Translations under genes and position numbers: made by a program
Assembly (NCBI RefSeq): GCF_000611645.1
Contig: NW_014013061.1
Coordinates: 8,579 to 25,118, forward strand
From: Monoraphidium neglectum
Taxonomy: Eukaryota; Chlorophyta; Chlorophyceae; Sphaeropleales; Selenastraceae
Reading direction: 5' to 3'
DNA length: 16,540 nt
Shown: piece after piece, positions 1 through 9,531 of the stretch
Position numbering within the stretch: the stretch's first letter is position 1
Layout: every line of letters starts with the position of its first letter
The notes under the pieces: generated by a model
The model's database searches: none
What the model was told of the DNA's origin: nothing
What the model saw: only the letters and a program-made list of their open reading frames with translations

Positions 1-223
1 GTGCTTCCCAAGGTGGTGTTTGGGCCGGGCGCCCCGCCCCGTCGTTGGCCACTGCAGCGCGATACGCCTGCCAGCCCTCCCGCATTCGGCCAAACCAAGC
101 AGCCCGGCGCTCATCACCCAGTCACACTCGACCCGTGCCCATCCCAACACCACCAAGCCCGGCCACACCCACCCCTGCACCCACCCAGCAGCCGGCAAAC
201 CCACCTCAAGGCAGACACGCCCC
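1..223 (+). promoter_or_regulatory. 5' leader / proximal promoter of the glycosyltransferase gene
   Basis: This stretch precedes the chosen ATG of the glycosyltransferase. It is C-rich, with many CCACC and CACCC runs, which suits a 5' UTR or core promoter in a GC-rich algal gene. I see no TATA box. An in-frame ATG at 20 would add 68 residues of Pro/His/Thr-rich sequence with no match to the family, so I treat that frame as untranslated. The true promoter may lie off the left edge. Confidence 0.4.
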
Positions 224-3200
224 ATGGACGCAACAGCAGCGGCCAACTTGCTTTTTGTCAGCGTCCCGCACTTGGGCCACATCAGCCCCGCGATCGCCGT
301 CGCGCGCGCCTGCAACGAGCGCCGCTGCGCCGCCGCCGGCAACGCGCCCCATGGCCCCGCAGCCGGCGCAGCCGGTGCCGTCCGCTTCGCGGCGCTGTCC
401 GAGAGCCGGGCAAAGGTGGAAGCCGCCGGCCTCGAGTTTGTCGATCTGGGGCCGCTGTCCGCAGAGGACGAGGCGCAAAAGCAGCAGATCCACGCCCAGG
501 GGGCGCGCAGCAAGGGCAAGGCCCGAGTGAAGCTGGGGTGCCAGCTGTTCACCCTGATGGAGCGCGCCATGTTCCCGCCGCTGGTGGAGGCGCTGGGCAG
601 CGGCGGCGCCGCGGCCGGCACAGACGCGATTGTGGCAGACTTTGCGACCCTGGTGGGTGGCGGCTGGGCGGCGGCTGCGCGCACGTGCGTGCGTGCTTGT
701 GCGTGCTTGTGCATGCTTGTGCATGCTTGTGCGTGCGGGCATGCTTGCTGCGGCTTGCGTGGAGTGCCTGACTGTGCAGCAGACTTTGAAGCGTGCCTTG
801 GCCAACAGCGCGCTCAGCGGGCGGTGGGGCGCCAAACCTCCCCCTTGCCTCCGCACAGTGCACAGAACTGCGATAGCTGGCTTGGCGGTTGCTGACTTGG
901 CAGGCGACAAACCGCTCCACCGCCGTGACACCCCATTCCTTTTGCAATGACTGGCTGATGCACGATACGCACGCGCCCTCGCTGCATGCTCTTTTCTCAG
1001 GCCGCCCACGATGCTGCGGAGCACCTGGGGCTGCCGCTGGTGCTTCTTCACCAGGGGCCCCTGGGGATGATCTTGTCTGGGGCAGGGTACAACAGCGCCA
1101 ACATGTACAGGTGGGGCGGTGACGCATCACGATGCCAAGCATTGAGGTGACCGAAAAGGGTGGAGGGGCGTGGCGGGAACGGGCTGCGTGCATGCTGGGC
1201 CCCGCGACAGGGGCTTGCCACAGGGCCGGCTGCGCCCCAAGCAGGGGGCCGCGAGGCTCAGAGCCCTCCGCCCGCAGCCCCGCTGGCCGGCAAGCCGCTG
1301 GCAGATTGCAGCCGCACTTGAGTATCCGCTGGTTCGGCACGGGCCCCTGCGGCGTTGGGGCTCTGTGCAGCACGCCGCGGCTGTCTACACCGTGCCCGCC
1401 GAGCACGCTTGCCTGCAAAAATCAAGCGCGCCATCCGCTTATAATGATGGAACGCTATGCCCCGCACCCGCAGCCACGTACCGCTGGAGATCCCGGGACC
1501 TTTCCTGCAGGCTGGGCCCCTGACGCCAGCGCAGCGCGCCGTCAACCCGCTGCTCAAGAGGCTTGCCCACTCGCAGTCCTGTGGCATCATGGTGAGTCCC
1601 TGGAGGCCGCGCGAAGGGCGCGCCTGCATGCATGCTTTTTAGCTGTCATAATTGCCAGTGTGAGAAGCCAGGCTGAGCTGGAGATATCTTGGGCATTGTG
1701 GACCTATCAGTGCGCGGTCATAGGTGATGTGGAATGAGCTTGTCAAGCTGTGCGGCTGTGCATAGATCCACACGCATTTGTTTGTGCGCCACTCCGTGCC
1801 TGTGCAAGCGTGCGCCGGGTTGCAAGGCGTATGGCTGTGCAAGGGCCTGGCGTTGGCGAGTTGGCTCAGACTCATGATTTTGATGTGCAAGCTTGCATGT
1901 TTGGAGAGGTTGTTGCAACAAATGCAAGTCCGCACTCACACAAAACCCTCACCCACATGCCCCGATTATGTCCACCGCTTTCGACTGCAGGACCCGTACC
2001 GCGCCGCCACTCGAGCTCGCCTGGGGCTGCCGAGGGTGCGGCTGGCAAAATTTGGCTGCTCGCCCAGCGTGGAGCGCGTGCTGCACCTTGTATCTGGCTC
2101 CATGGACCTGGTGAGGGGGGTGACTTGCATACCTCTGCGCATCACCCTCGTACACAGCCCCCCGCAGTCACATGCGCGCCCGCACGCGCACGCGCACACG
2201 CACGCACACGCACACGCACACACACACACACAATTACACACACAATCACACACACAATCACAAACACGTGTACGCGCGCATACACACCCGCACACACAGA
2301 CAGGCACACACACGGAGGCGCGCACACCTCTTGCATGACTCATCTTTCCTGTGCCACATCATCCATGCACTCTCTTGCCCCACGCTGCGCCTGCTTGTTT
2401 TGCAGGAGGTGGAGCGCCCGCTGCCGCCCAGCTGGCACATGACAGGTCAGCACAACGTCGACTTCAGCGAGGGCAGCTTCCCAGTGCCCCTGGTGAAGGC
2501 GGGTGACGACACCAACCGCGACTTGGAAGCGTTCCTGCAGGCCGCTGCAGGTGAGGGCGCTGGCAGGGCGCACCGCCTTGGCCTGTAACTTGGGAATGAC
2601 GGCGGGCTGGTTGCGGCCAGGTGGGGCCAATTTTGCCATTACAAGGTTTGACTGTGGGGCCGGACAGGCACGTCAGGACAGGGCTATTGCAGTTGGGAGA
2701 CGTGTGCACCCACAGCAGCCTGCGGGCACATCGGGTCGACACTGGGCAGCGCGGCTGGCACGGGCCGCCGGTCGCACCCAAGCCTTTTTGCAACTCTGGA
2801 CTGCTCTTGCTGATCCCAACCCACGTGCCTGCGCCCACTCGCAACCGCCCTCTGCTGAACACTCCTTGCAGATGCGGGCCGCCCTGTGGTTTACATTGCC
2901 ACCGGCACCGTGGCCAAGCCGAGCCAGGCGCAGATCGACGCCATTGTGGGGACCGTGCAGGCGGTGGAGGGCGCGAGCTTTGTGTGGAGCCTGGCCAAGG
3001 ACTGCCACGCCCTGCTGCCTTCAGGGGACGTGGCGGAGTGGTCCGGCGGCCGCGCAAAGGTGCTGTCGTGGGCGCCGCAGCAGGTGCGAGGGCAGCCGCA
3101 TGGTTGGGCAAGGGGCAGGGCGTGCGGGCAGCAGCTAGCTGCGGGTTCTGCTCATCCCTCAGCGCCATCTTTACACCATGCATAACAAGCTGGCAAATGC

Positions 3201-4034
3201 CCAAACAACCCCCACATGCTGACATGCTTCCAGTAACCGACCCTCCCGTGCCACGTGCACACGTGCGCCGTCCAGGCGCTGCTGGGCCACGCGTCTGTGC
3301 AGCTGTTTGTGACCCACGGTGGCCTCAACTCGACCTACGAGGGCGTCACCGCGGGGCTGCCGCTGGTGGTGCTGCCCTACTTTGCAGACCAGCCCATCAA
3401 CGCGATGCACGTCGTCAACAAGGGGCTCGGCACCATGGTGGGTGGTGCTTTGAGGGCGTGTTGGGAGTGGGGGGGGGGGGTTAGGGTGTGTGGGTCAACA
3501 GCATGGTAGGCGGCAATGTTGCTGCAGGGAATGTCTCGGCAGGAGGGACGGCGCTTTCTGGCAGAGGGTCAGGACTTCGCATAAGGTTCCCCATCCATGC
3601 TGACCCCTTTCAGCTTGAGATTGCAAAACCGCACCTGCGCTAACCCCGACGCGACCAGCCCTTAGCGCACTGCTTGGATGATTGAGGCTGGCCGCCCCTG
3701 GCGCTCCTTGAAGGCGATTTCGCAATCGATTTTAGTGGCCTCGCCTCGCCTACAAGCCCCCTAGCCCAAGGATGTGTGCCCATAGCCGGCCCCTCACACT
3801 CCGCCTGACGTGCTGCATGCCCTTCACCCCGCCACCCCCCTCCCCCAGCTCGACCCCTGGACCCTCACCGCGGCCGGGCTCTCCCGGGCGGTGCGGCAGC
3901 TGCTTGCTGACAAAGACACTCACGCTCGCACCGCAGAGATGGGCCGCCGGCTGCGTGCGCGGACGCCCGGCGCGCGGCGCGCGGCCGAGCTGATTGAGGA
4001 GTTTTCGGTCCACGCTGCCTGCAAGCGCCCGTGA
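224..4034 (+). CDS. UDP-glycosyltransferase, family GT1, eight exons
   Basis: Transfers a sugar from a UDP-sugar to a small acceptor (acceptor not predictable). Exons: 224-652, 1001-1110, 1474-1591, 1991-2110, 2406-2550, 2872-3083, 3276-3437, 3849-4034. All introns are GT-AG and phases agree, giving 493 residues, a normal GT1 length. The N-terminal Rossmann half opens with VSVPHLGHISP; His19 in the GH..P motif sits where GT1 enzymes have the catalytic base. The C-terminal half has YIATGT near residue 316 and the UDP-binding signature from WAPQQ (374-378) through THGGLNS (391-397) and Glu400 to DQPINA (416-421), where Asp-Gln contacts the donor sugar. Intron 6 falls directly after WAPQQ. The last exon is a family-typical C-terminal helix region. 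The start is the first ATG next to the family's first beta strand. There is no signal peptide or C-terminal membrane anchor, so a cytosolic enzyme is likely, unlike animal UGTs. Confidence 0.9.
691..730 (+). repeat. 10-bp minisatellite in intron 1
   Basis: Four units in exact register: GCGTGCTTGT twice, then GCATGCTTGT twice, followed by decaying copies to about 750. The repeat lies 38 bases inside the first intron of the glycosyltransferase. The unit is close to one helical turn. It is probably slippage-derived and variable between strains. Confidence 0.85.
2175..2330 (+). repeat. CA-rich microsatellite in intron 4
   Basis: An imperfect (CA)n / (CACG)n tract fills about half of intron 4 of the glycosyltransferase. 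The middle (about 2203-2272) is nearly pure CA broken by AATT and AATC interruptions that themselves repeat. The edges are CG-substituted. Alternating purine/pyrimidine sequence of this kind can adopt Z-DNA. Long Cys/Val or His/Thr reading frames over this stretch are artefacts of the repeat. Confidence 0.9.
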
Positions 4035-5360
4035 ATTGTGCATGTGATGTTCTTCATCTCTGCATGCAAACAAAGCGTCCCACGCGGTGGAGCAACAAGC
4101 CTGGCACTTGGGCTGTGGAGACCGTGGCGCCCTTGCACCTGTGGCCGCCCCCCACCTGGGGCAGTGGCTCGCAAGCCGGTGTGCGCTCCTCTGGGTTGGA
4201 CAGGGTCGGTGCACTTTGGGCTTGTGCTTCAATCGGTTATGGCGGTCTTTTGAAGTGCATTGTGAGCTTGATTATGCACAATACTTCATTGATCCGCAAC
4301 CGCGGCTGCCCGCGGGCGCCGTCGGGCGCAATCACAGCGGCGCACAAGTGGCATCCAAATTGCGCTGATCTCATTTAGATCGCACCATGTGTTTCTCCAA
4401 CCCATTTCAGTGATGGCTGCTGGCTGGCTCGGCCCCCCGCAGGTGTGCTGGCAGCCATTATGATTGATGGGATTTTTTCTAATGCACTGCTGCGCTGCAG
4501 GCGTCTTGCTGCCTAATCCTGTTTGAACCTCCTGTGTCCCTCCAAGACAAGGTGCGCTCATGACGTTTGACCAAAACAACCAACAGCAGACATGCTGCTT
4601 ACTTCGAACACAAGCACTCGCTGTATGTTCCTGACTTGGGGAATGGATGCAACCTGCAATAGTTGTGATGCGGGTATGCAGCTGACCCATGCAGGGACCC
4701 TTGGACGTTTCGCAACATGCCGCCGCGTTGGTTGTGTGACAAGATTACTTGTCAAGACGCGGCAACTCTTGGGGGCCTGCTCCCTCTGCGAACTGTGCAG
4801 CCCCCCTCCTGGGCAGTGCCCCAGTGCTTGTCGAGTGTGCAGTAAACCAGGGTTTGGTGCGCGAACCAAGGCCAGGTGCAGGGTGTTGCATGCACGTCGT
4901 GCTCCAGATTGCGCAGCACAAGCTCTCGCAGCCAGGCCTGACTGCAAGAGCCCAGGCCAGCAGGGCTGCGGGGCCCTGATGCGAAAACTTTGTTGGGGAG
5001 CACGCGCGCGATTTTGCCGTGATCGGGCGGCGCTCGAAGGGGAAAAGGAATAGAATCACATGTCCTGGCGGTGAGCAGGAGCCATGATAAATGGCGCCAT
5101 GTTCTGGTGTTGTAGGGTGGTTGTGGCTGGTGCGTGCACACTGCGTTGCTGGGGGAAGATTGGTCGTTCGGGGATCCGCCTTGTGCCACAGCTCTGATAC
5201 CTGGCACTCTTGAAAAGACCGACCTGTGGCCCTGCAACACGAAAGCAGTGTGCACTGGTCAAACTCTAGTCAAACCCGGACCACAGCGTGACCCCAAGCA
5301 GGCAGGGGGCGATGGGGTGGGGGTAATGATCACTTGTTTCTCTGTAACGCCCGCCCCTCG
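4035..5360 (+). other. Probable long 3' UTR of the glycosyltransferase
   Basis: No gene is recognisable over these 1.3 kb on either strand. GC content and codon-position bias fall relative to the exons upstream, and frames are short and lack family motifs. The first TGTAA on the plus strand after the stop codon is at 5343, so the whole interval may be 3' UTR, long but within the range seen in green algae. An unrecognised gene or a shorter UTR with a variant signal is possible. Confidence 0.45.
5343..5347 (+). terminator. TGTAA poly(A) signal, candidate end of the glycosyltransferase mRNA
   Basis: TGTAA is the consensus chlorophyte polyadenylation signal. Here it is followed by CGCCCGCCCC. 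It is the first copy downstream of the stop at 4034, so it is the best candidate for the transcript end, about 10-20 bases further on. Confidence 0.4.
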
Positions 5361-5847
5361 CCGTAGGATGCACACCAGTAGTAATAATGTTGGACATTGA
5401 AAGAATAAAATCGTCTTGACACACAGAAACTGGCTTCAGTACAGCCACGCACGGGCCCTTCCAGTGTTGAAGTGTGTCGAAAGGCAATCCCGCATCACGA
5501 AAAAGGGCCGTGTGCTATCCAGCACTGCCGCTCAGCACAGGTGAGAGTCGGCGCCGGAGAAGCCAAGGAATCACTGGTGATGGAAAACCCCTTTCCAGCC
5601 CCCCAACAACGTGGCAGGAGGAGGAGCTGGCGAATACATGGAGCGCGCGGGCTATAGGACTCAACCATGCCATGAGGACATCATGCCATGAGCTCGGCTG
5701 TGCTTGCCTTTTGAGGGGGTTGGGGTGCCCCCCCCCCCTGCACAGTGTATGGACGAGGCTGTGCCAGGAGGGTTCCAGGTGTGCGAGCTGAAATTGCTAT
5801 GAAACAGCGCGATGCGGGGCCGGCGGTCGGCTACCCAGCAGGCACTT

Positions 5848-6296
5848 CTAGTGCGCCAAGTTGGCGCTCGCGTCAACTCTGCGCGGTGCGCTGCAGCTCG
5901 GCGGCTGCCACAGCAATGATGGAGGCGAGCAACGAACAGGCAGGCAATGCTGGTAAGACGAAAATCATCCAGGTGCCCACGCACGAGGGTGTGGCTGGCA
6001 CCGCCAGCGTGTGTGCAGGGCGTGGCCGGCAAGATGAAGGCTTTGCAGTTGCGGACACGTATCAAGCGGACACCCCATCCGGACCAGCCGGCGTCGAAAA
6101 CAATGCGGTTGAAAGGGCCGCCGTGGTGCGGTGTACCTCGTGCCACCACCTGGGGAGCTGACGACAGGCATGCACAGCGAGAGAGAAGAGTGAGCACTGC
6201 GCAGCCGGCGCTTCTACTAAAAGACACATACACCTTGTAGGCGGGCTGATTGTACACAGGCGTACAATGACAGCTGGGGCAGGCGGCGCCAGTGCC
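5848..6296 (-). other. Exon-like cluster, unidentified
   Basis: Three minus-strand segments have good splice sites and agree in phase. Segment 6296-6234 (21 codons, including CPSCHCTPVYNQPAYK) is flanked by acceptor CTGTCGCTTCAG and donor AAG/GTGTATG. Segment 6149-5985 (55 codons, including FNRIVFDAGWSGWG) has a long pyrimidine tract before CCCCAG and a GTGCGT donor. Segment 5904-5848 ends in a TAG. No start exon was found upstream, codon third bases are mixed, and I recognise no family. It could be a diverged gene, a gene remnant or chance. Confidence 0.2.
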
Positions 6297-6756
6297 CTGA
6301 AGCGACAGGCAATGACTGTGCGTGCTGTTTGACAGGCAAATCTGCGCAGCTGGCCCACGGCCGAGAAAACAGTGTTGATGCCCGCTGCGGCCCCGCACTC
6401 TGGTGTGCATGAACAACGGGCCAAGAGGGGCAGGCACCGCAGCTATGTAGTTTGGGTGTGCCATCCAGACCTAATTCAAGTGACAAGACGTTTGAGCCAA
6501 GGCGCACACAGGTGATTTGGCATGCTTGTTTGAGGAAGGGGTGGATGCCTTGCACGGCGACCAAGCCAGTGAGGGGGTCCACCGCCTCTCAGGTGACCCG
6601 GCAAAAAGCTCCGCGCCGCCACGTGCGATCACAAGGGGTGTGCGGCACAGGGCGCCACTCTGGCGCTGGCGAAGCCCGGATACCCATCAACCAATCAAGC
6701 AGCCGCACGTCCGTTCGTTTTTGCGGCCGCGGCCGTGGCTTGACAAGTCCTGATCA

Positions 6757-7054
6757 ATGACGCCTCACGTGCGCGTTTCAACTGCACGTAACATCGCGGC
6801 ACGAAGCGCGCCGCGCAGCGCGCCATCAGGTAAGCAGTGCCTGAGTTAGTGCACAGCCAAAGGCGACAGCAACAGCGCCCGCCTCGGCCGCACAAGAGAA
6901 AGAGTCGCGCACCACCAAGAGAGCGCCAAGGCCTGGTGGGATGCGTGCAAGAATGCTGGTGGCAGGTGGACCCGGCGGCGACGAGAGGCCGCGAGGCAAG
7001 AGGGAGGGAGTTTTCAAGGCACAGCGGGATGATTCATCTTGCGGTGATCCCTAG
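6757..7054 (+). other. Possible small two-exon gene with presequence-like N-terminus
   Basis: An ATG at 6757 opens 24 codons rich in Arg, Ala and Ser with no acidic residue (begins MTPHVRVSTARNIAARSAP), which reads like an organelle-targeting presequence. It runs into a consensus plus-strand donor, CAG/GTAAGC at 6830. Joining to an acceptor at 6869 or 6875 continues in frame to a TAG at 7052, giving about 83-85 residues, basic and low-complexity. The implied intron is only 40-46 bases, far shorter than any other in the window, so the model is doubtful. It would be convergent with the minus-strand gene ending at 7259. Confidence 0.2.
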
Positions 7055-7228
7055 AAATCCAAGGGCTTGCCTGGCGCACAAACTGGCTGCCAAGGCGGGA
7101 ACGCTGTCGTTGATAAGTGATTTGCAGCCAAGAGTCGCCAGTGGTGGAAGCAAGCGGAGCGCCGCGTTAGGCAAGGCGCTCCAGTGGGTAGCTTGAGCCT
7201 GAATTGGGCGTCAGAAGGCAGCTGCAGT

Positions 7229-7265
7229 TCAGATCATATCAGATCTTGCCGAGGCGCATCAGATC
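7229..7265 (-). repeat. Three GATCTGA copies over and after the stop codon
   Basis: On the minus strand GATCTGA occurs at 7265-7259, 7245-7239 and 7235-7229, that is at steps of 20 and 10 bases. The first copy contains the TGA stop of the 341-residue protein. The function is unknown; it may be a duplicated 3' UTR element or small tandem duplications. Confidence 0.5.
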
Positions 7266-7875
7266 ATGTCGCTGCAAAGCGCATCCAGCCAGCTGTCGTC
7301 GAGTCCGAAGCAGTCAAACACGTCGTCGATGCCGCCGATTTCATGTAGAATGGGCAGGTCTGTGCCAGCCGACGGTGTGCCAAGCGCCGCAGCCTCCACG
7401 GCGCTGAACGCAGAGGCATCGCTGCTCGCTGGCGCCCAAAACGCCTCGTTCGGCCAGGCGGCGGCCGGCAGCACAGGCAGCAGCGGCGGCGCCTGGGCCG
7501 CGGCAACGACGGCCGTGGCGGCGGGCATGGCGGGCATGAAGTCGTCGGTGCTGCTGTCCGAGCTAGAGGCGAGCTGCAGGGCGGATGAGAGGGCGCGTGC
7601 TGATTGTGAGCGAGCACACATGCACGGCGAGGTGACCACAGCAGTGCGCTGACTTGTTCTGGGACACAACGGAAGTGCATGCGCGACAGTAAGGCACGCG
7701 CCCACGCCAACGAGGATTTCGGTCGAGCGTTTTTGCTGCTAGAGGATTGGCTCGGGCCGCACCTGCCGGCTGCTCGCCCCCCGCTGGTGTGGCGCCGCGG
7801 CAGGCAAGCGCAGTCCGGCGTGGAGGTCCGCGGCAGACGCCCACCACGGGCGCGGCAGCACGTAGTCGAGCAGCA

Positions 7876-7931
<56 letters not shown>

Positions 7932-8690
7932 TGCTGCTGCATGTACACGCTTGCCTGCATCGTCGTTGCTGTCGAAGCTGCCGCGTACCAGCACAGCGGC
8001 TCGACCAGCTGGCTTTGTGCCTGCGGCAGCAGCTTAGACATCGTCGGCGTACACGGGCCCTCTTGCGAGGTGCCCGTCGGCTGCCGTCGCTGCTTTCGAC
8101 CACGCAGCTGCCGGCTCGCGGCAGTCGCAATCATGTGCTCGCTGCAGAGCGCCTTCTGCCGGTCAGGCTGCTGCTGCTGCTGGTGCTGGCGGTGACGCGC
8201 CAGGATCTGCCCGAGTGTCATCCGCGCCCGCTTTGGCGCGGAGTGCACCCGCGCCTGCCCTTTGGGCTCTGCGGCCTGCGCGGCCTCCGCCATGGAGCCT
8301 TGGTCGGATGCTCTCCTCCGCTTGGGACCGCCAGCGTGGCGCGGGTGGGGCGGCAGCACAAAGGGCACGCACCTGTCGCGCAGGTGGGTGGTGTAGGCCG
8401 CGGGAGGCATGACAGAGATAGTGGTAAAGCGCGGCTGGATCCGGCACGGGTGGTGCTGTGTGCGTGTGTGGGAAAGAGGGGGCGGACGTGCACAGGAGGT
8501 TCCGATGCATCGCGTGACATCCTTGTCAGCAGTGGTGGGTGACGGCTCACTTCCAGGGCGCGTACGGACCGTTGCCAGACGGTGCTCACCTTTGCAGCAT
8601 CACTGGGTCGATATAATCGGGATCGTGGCTGCCAATGGTGTCCGTGCCTGAGGCTACGGCATGCTCAAATTCAGCTGGCCCCATGCACAT
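7259..8690 (-). CDS. Putative nuclear regulator, polyQ with acidic C-terminus, three exons
   Basis: I do not recognise a catalytic or DNA-binding domain. Exons (minus): 8690-8590, 8372-7763, 7573-7259; the phases match and give 341 residues. Exon 1 is short and reads as protein (TIGSHDPDYIDPVMLQ), ending at donor AAAG/GTGAGC. Features in order: basic, NLS-like patches GGPKRRR (about residues 44-50) and APKRARM, a TLGQILARHRQ segment followed by Gln, a second Arg-rich patch, then Gln183-199 encoded by pure CAG. The C-terminal 104 residues are Ala/Pro/Ser-rich and end in an acidic, aromatic stretch around DDVFDCFGLDDSWLDAL, the pattern of transcriptional activation domains. A nuclear co-regulator is my inference. 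The downstream exons are sure; the exon 1 join is less so, because an ATG at 8410 opens the same frame without it. No TGTAA is seen downstream. Confidence 0.6.
7877..7939 (-). repeat. CAG trinucleotide run (polyglutamine)
   Basis: Seventeen uninterrupted CAG codons on the minus strand (7927-7877), preceded by one GAG and three more CAG (7939-7931). It encodes residues 179-199 of the 341-residue protein, all Gln except Glu182. Purity suggests recent or continuing slippage. Poly-Leu and poly-Ala frames over it on the plus strand are shadows. Confidence 0.9.
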
Positions 8691-8867
8691 CGCTCTGTCT
8701 GATGTCGTTCGGGTATCAACGTGAGACGAGACAATTGATGGCTATTGACGAGGCCTTTGTGCTGCTATGAATCAGCTCTCTGCTATAGATGCACGCTTCC
8801 GAAAGATCCGTGAGTCTTAGCATTTGAAGTACATGATATTATAGCAAACACAACTGAGTGTCGAAAA
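8691..8867 (-). promoter_or_regulatory. Promoter region of the polyQ regulator, TATA-like element
   Basis: This AT-richer stretch lies upstream of the minus-strand ATG at 8690. The minus strand reads TATAATA at 8843-8837, about 150 bases before the ATG, which would put transcription start near 8805-8810. It lies only about 25 bases past the poly(A) signal of the preceding gene, so the two genes are tightly packed. Confidence 0.4.
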
Positions 8868-8872
8868 TTACA
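8868..8872 (-). terminator. TGTAA poly(A) signal of the starch-binding gene
   Basis: TTACA on the plus strand is TGTAA on the minus strand. It is the first copy after the stop at 9532, implying a 3' UTR of about 680 bases. It sits just before the promoter of the next gene on the same strand. Confidence 0.5.
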
Positions 8873-9531
8873 GGTAATTGGCGCATAGAAGGGCTACCAC
8901 GTTGTGTCGTTGGAGTTTTGGCGCGGCGGGCCTGTGTCGGTGACGCATCCGCAGCCCACTAGGCCCGTTCTTCATTGATGGTACAGCAATATTAATTTTT
9001 GCAGGCTCAGAATTTGTTCCGTAATGTGGGAGAACCATGGCTGGGCCCAAATCCCACAGCAATTCACAGCGAGCGCTCCAACCCAACAGCCACGGGGATC
9101 TTGCGGCAGGTTTGCCGCACACCTTGTTACCTCAGCTGGATGCTGATTTTCATGACACAGCCACCACACGAGCTGCGCGTGTGCTACTGCCAGCGCCTTG
9201 AAATGGGTCAACCCCCGGTGGTCACAGGCTCCCTCTTGTGAGGTTGATGACAACAACGGCACAACTACAGCGATGCCAGGCACCCCAAGTTCAGATGCGG
9301 TGCACAGCGACATCTGGTGAGCTTGGTTTTTGATATCAGCACTCGATTACGCATCACAGCCACGGCCGCCCTCTGCGTGCGCAAGGGGGGCACCCGGGAC
9401 CGCTGGCGGCTGACATACATGCGAGCAGGCGCCATCCCATCCGCCCTCTCTGGAACAATGTGATGCCGTGGCGCCCAATCTCCTTGCGAAGACAACAAAG
9501 AAAGAATTGCAGAACAACATGCTCAAAGCAG
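8873..9531 (-). other. 3' UTR of the starch-binding gene
   Basis: No coding pattern is visible on either strand. The interval separates the stop codon of the starch-binding protein from its candidate TGTAA. Short frames here have no family motifs and mixed third-base usage. Confidence 0.5.

Larger units (their letters stand above)
5361..7258. other. Gene-poor interval; no confident gene
   Basis: About 1.9 kb between the glycosyltransferase and the convergent minus-strand gene ending at 7259. Base composition is closer to even than in the exons, and open frames are short with mixed third-base usage. Part of it should be the 3' UTR of the minus-strand gene, but no TTACA (minus-strand TGTAA) is visible between 5400 and 7258. 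Two weak exon-like clusters inside it are listed separately. Confidence 0.5.

Noticed and set aside
206..1418. Minus-strand frames of 280-290 codons
   Set aside because: Antisense to glycosyltransferase exons 1-2 and introns; no motif, and the plus-strand GT1 model is clear.
1966..2343. Cys/Val-rich open frame on the minus strand (and His/Thr-rich frames on plus)
   Set aside because: Translation of the CA microsatellite in intron 4; all its frames look like simple repeats.
3468..3480. G homopolymer of about 13 bases in intron 7
   Set aside because: Simple slippage tract or sequencing artefact; no effect on the coding model.
4752..5255. Minus-strand 167-codon frame with a segment like WLRELVLRNLEHDV
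   Set aside because: One protein-like stretch only, with no splice support, no family motif and mixed codon third bases; probably chance in the 3' UTR region.
8372..8410. ATG at 8410 as start of the polyQ regulator
   Set aside because: Possible, but the upstream exon 8690-8590 has a strong GTGAGC donor and protein-like sequence, and joins in phase at GACAG/GTGCG (8372). I kept the three-exon model and note the alternative.
7679..8542. Plus-strand 287-codon frame with a poly-Leu run, and poly-Ala/poly-Ser frames
   Set aside because: Shadow of the minus-strand gene; the Leu, Ala and Ser runs are other frames of its CAG run. No splice-consistent gene on plus.
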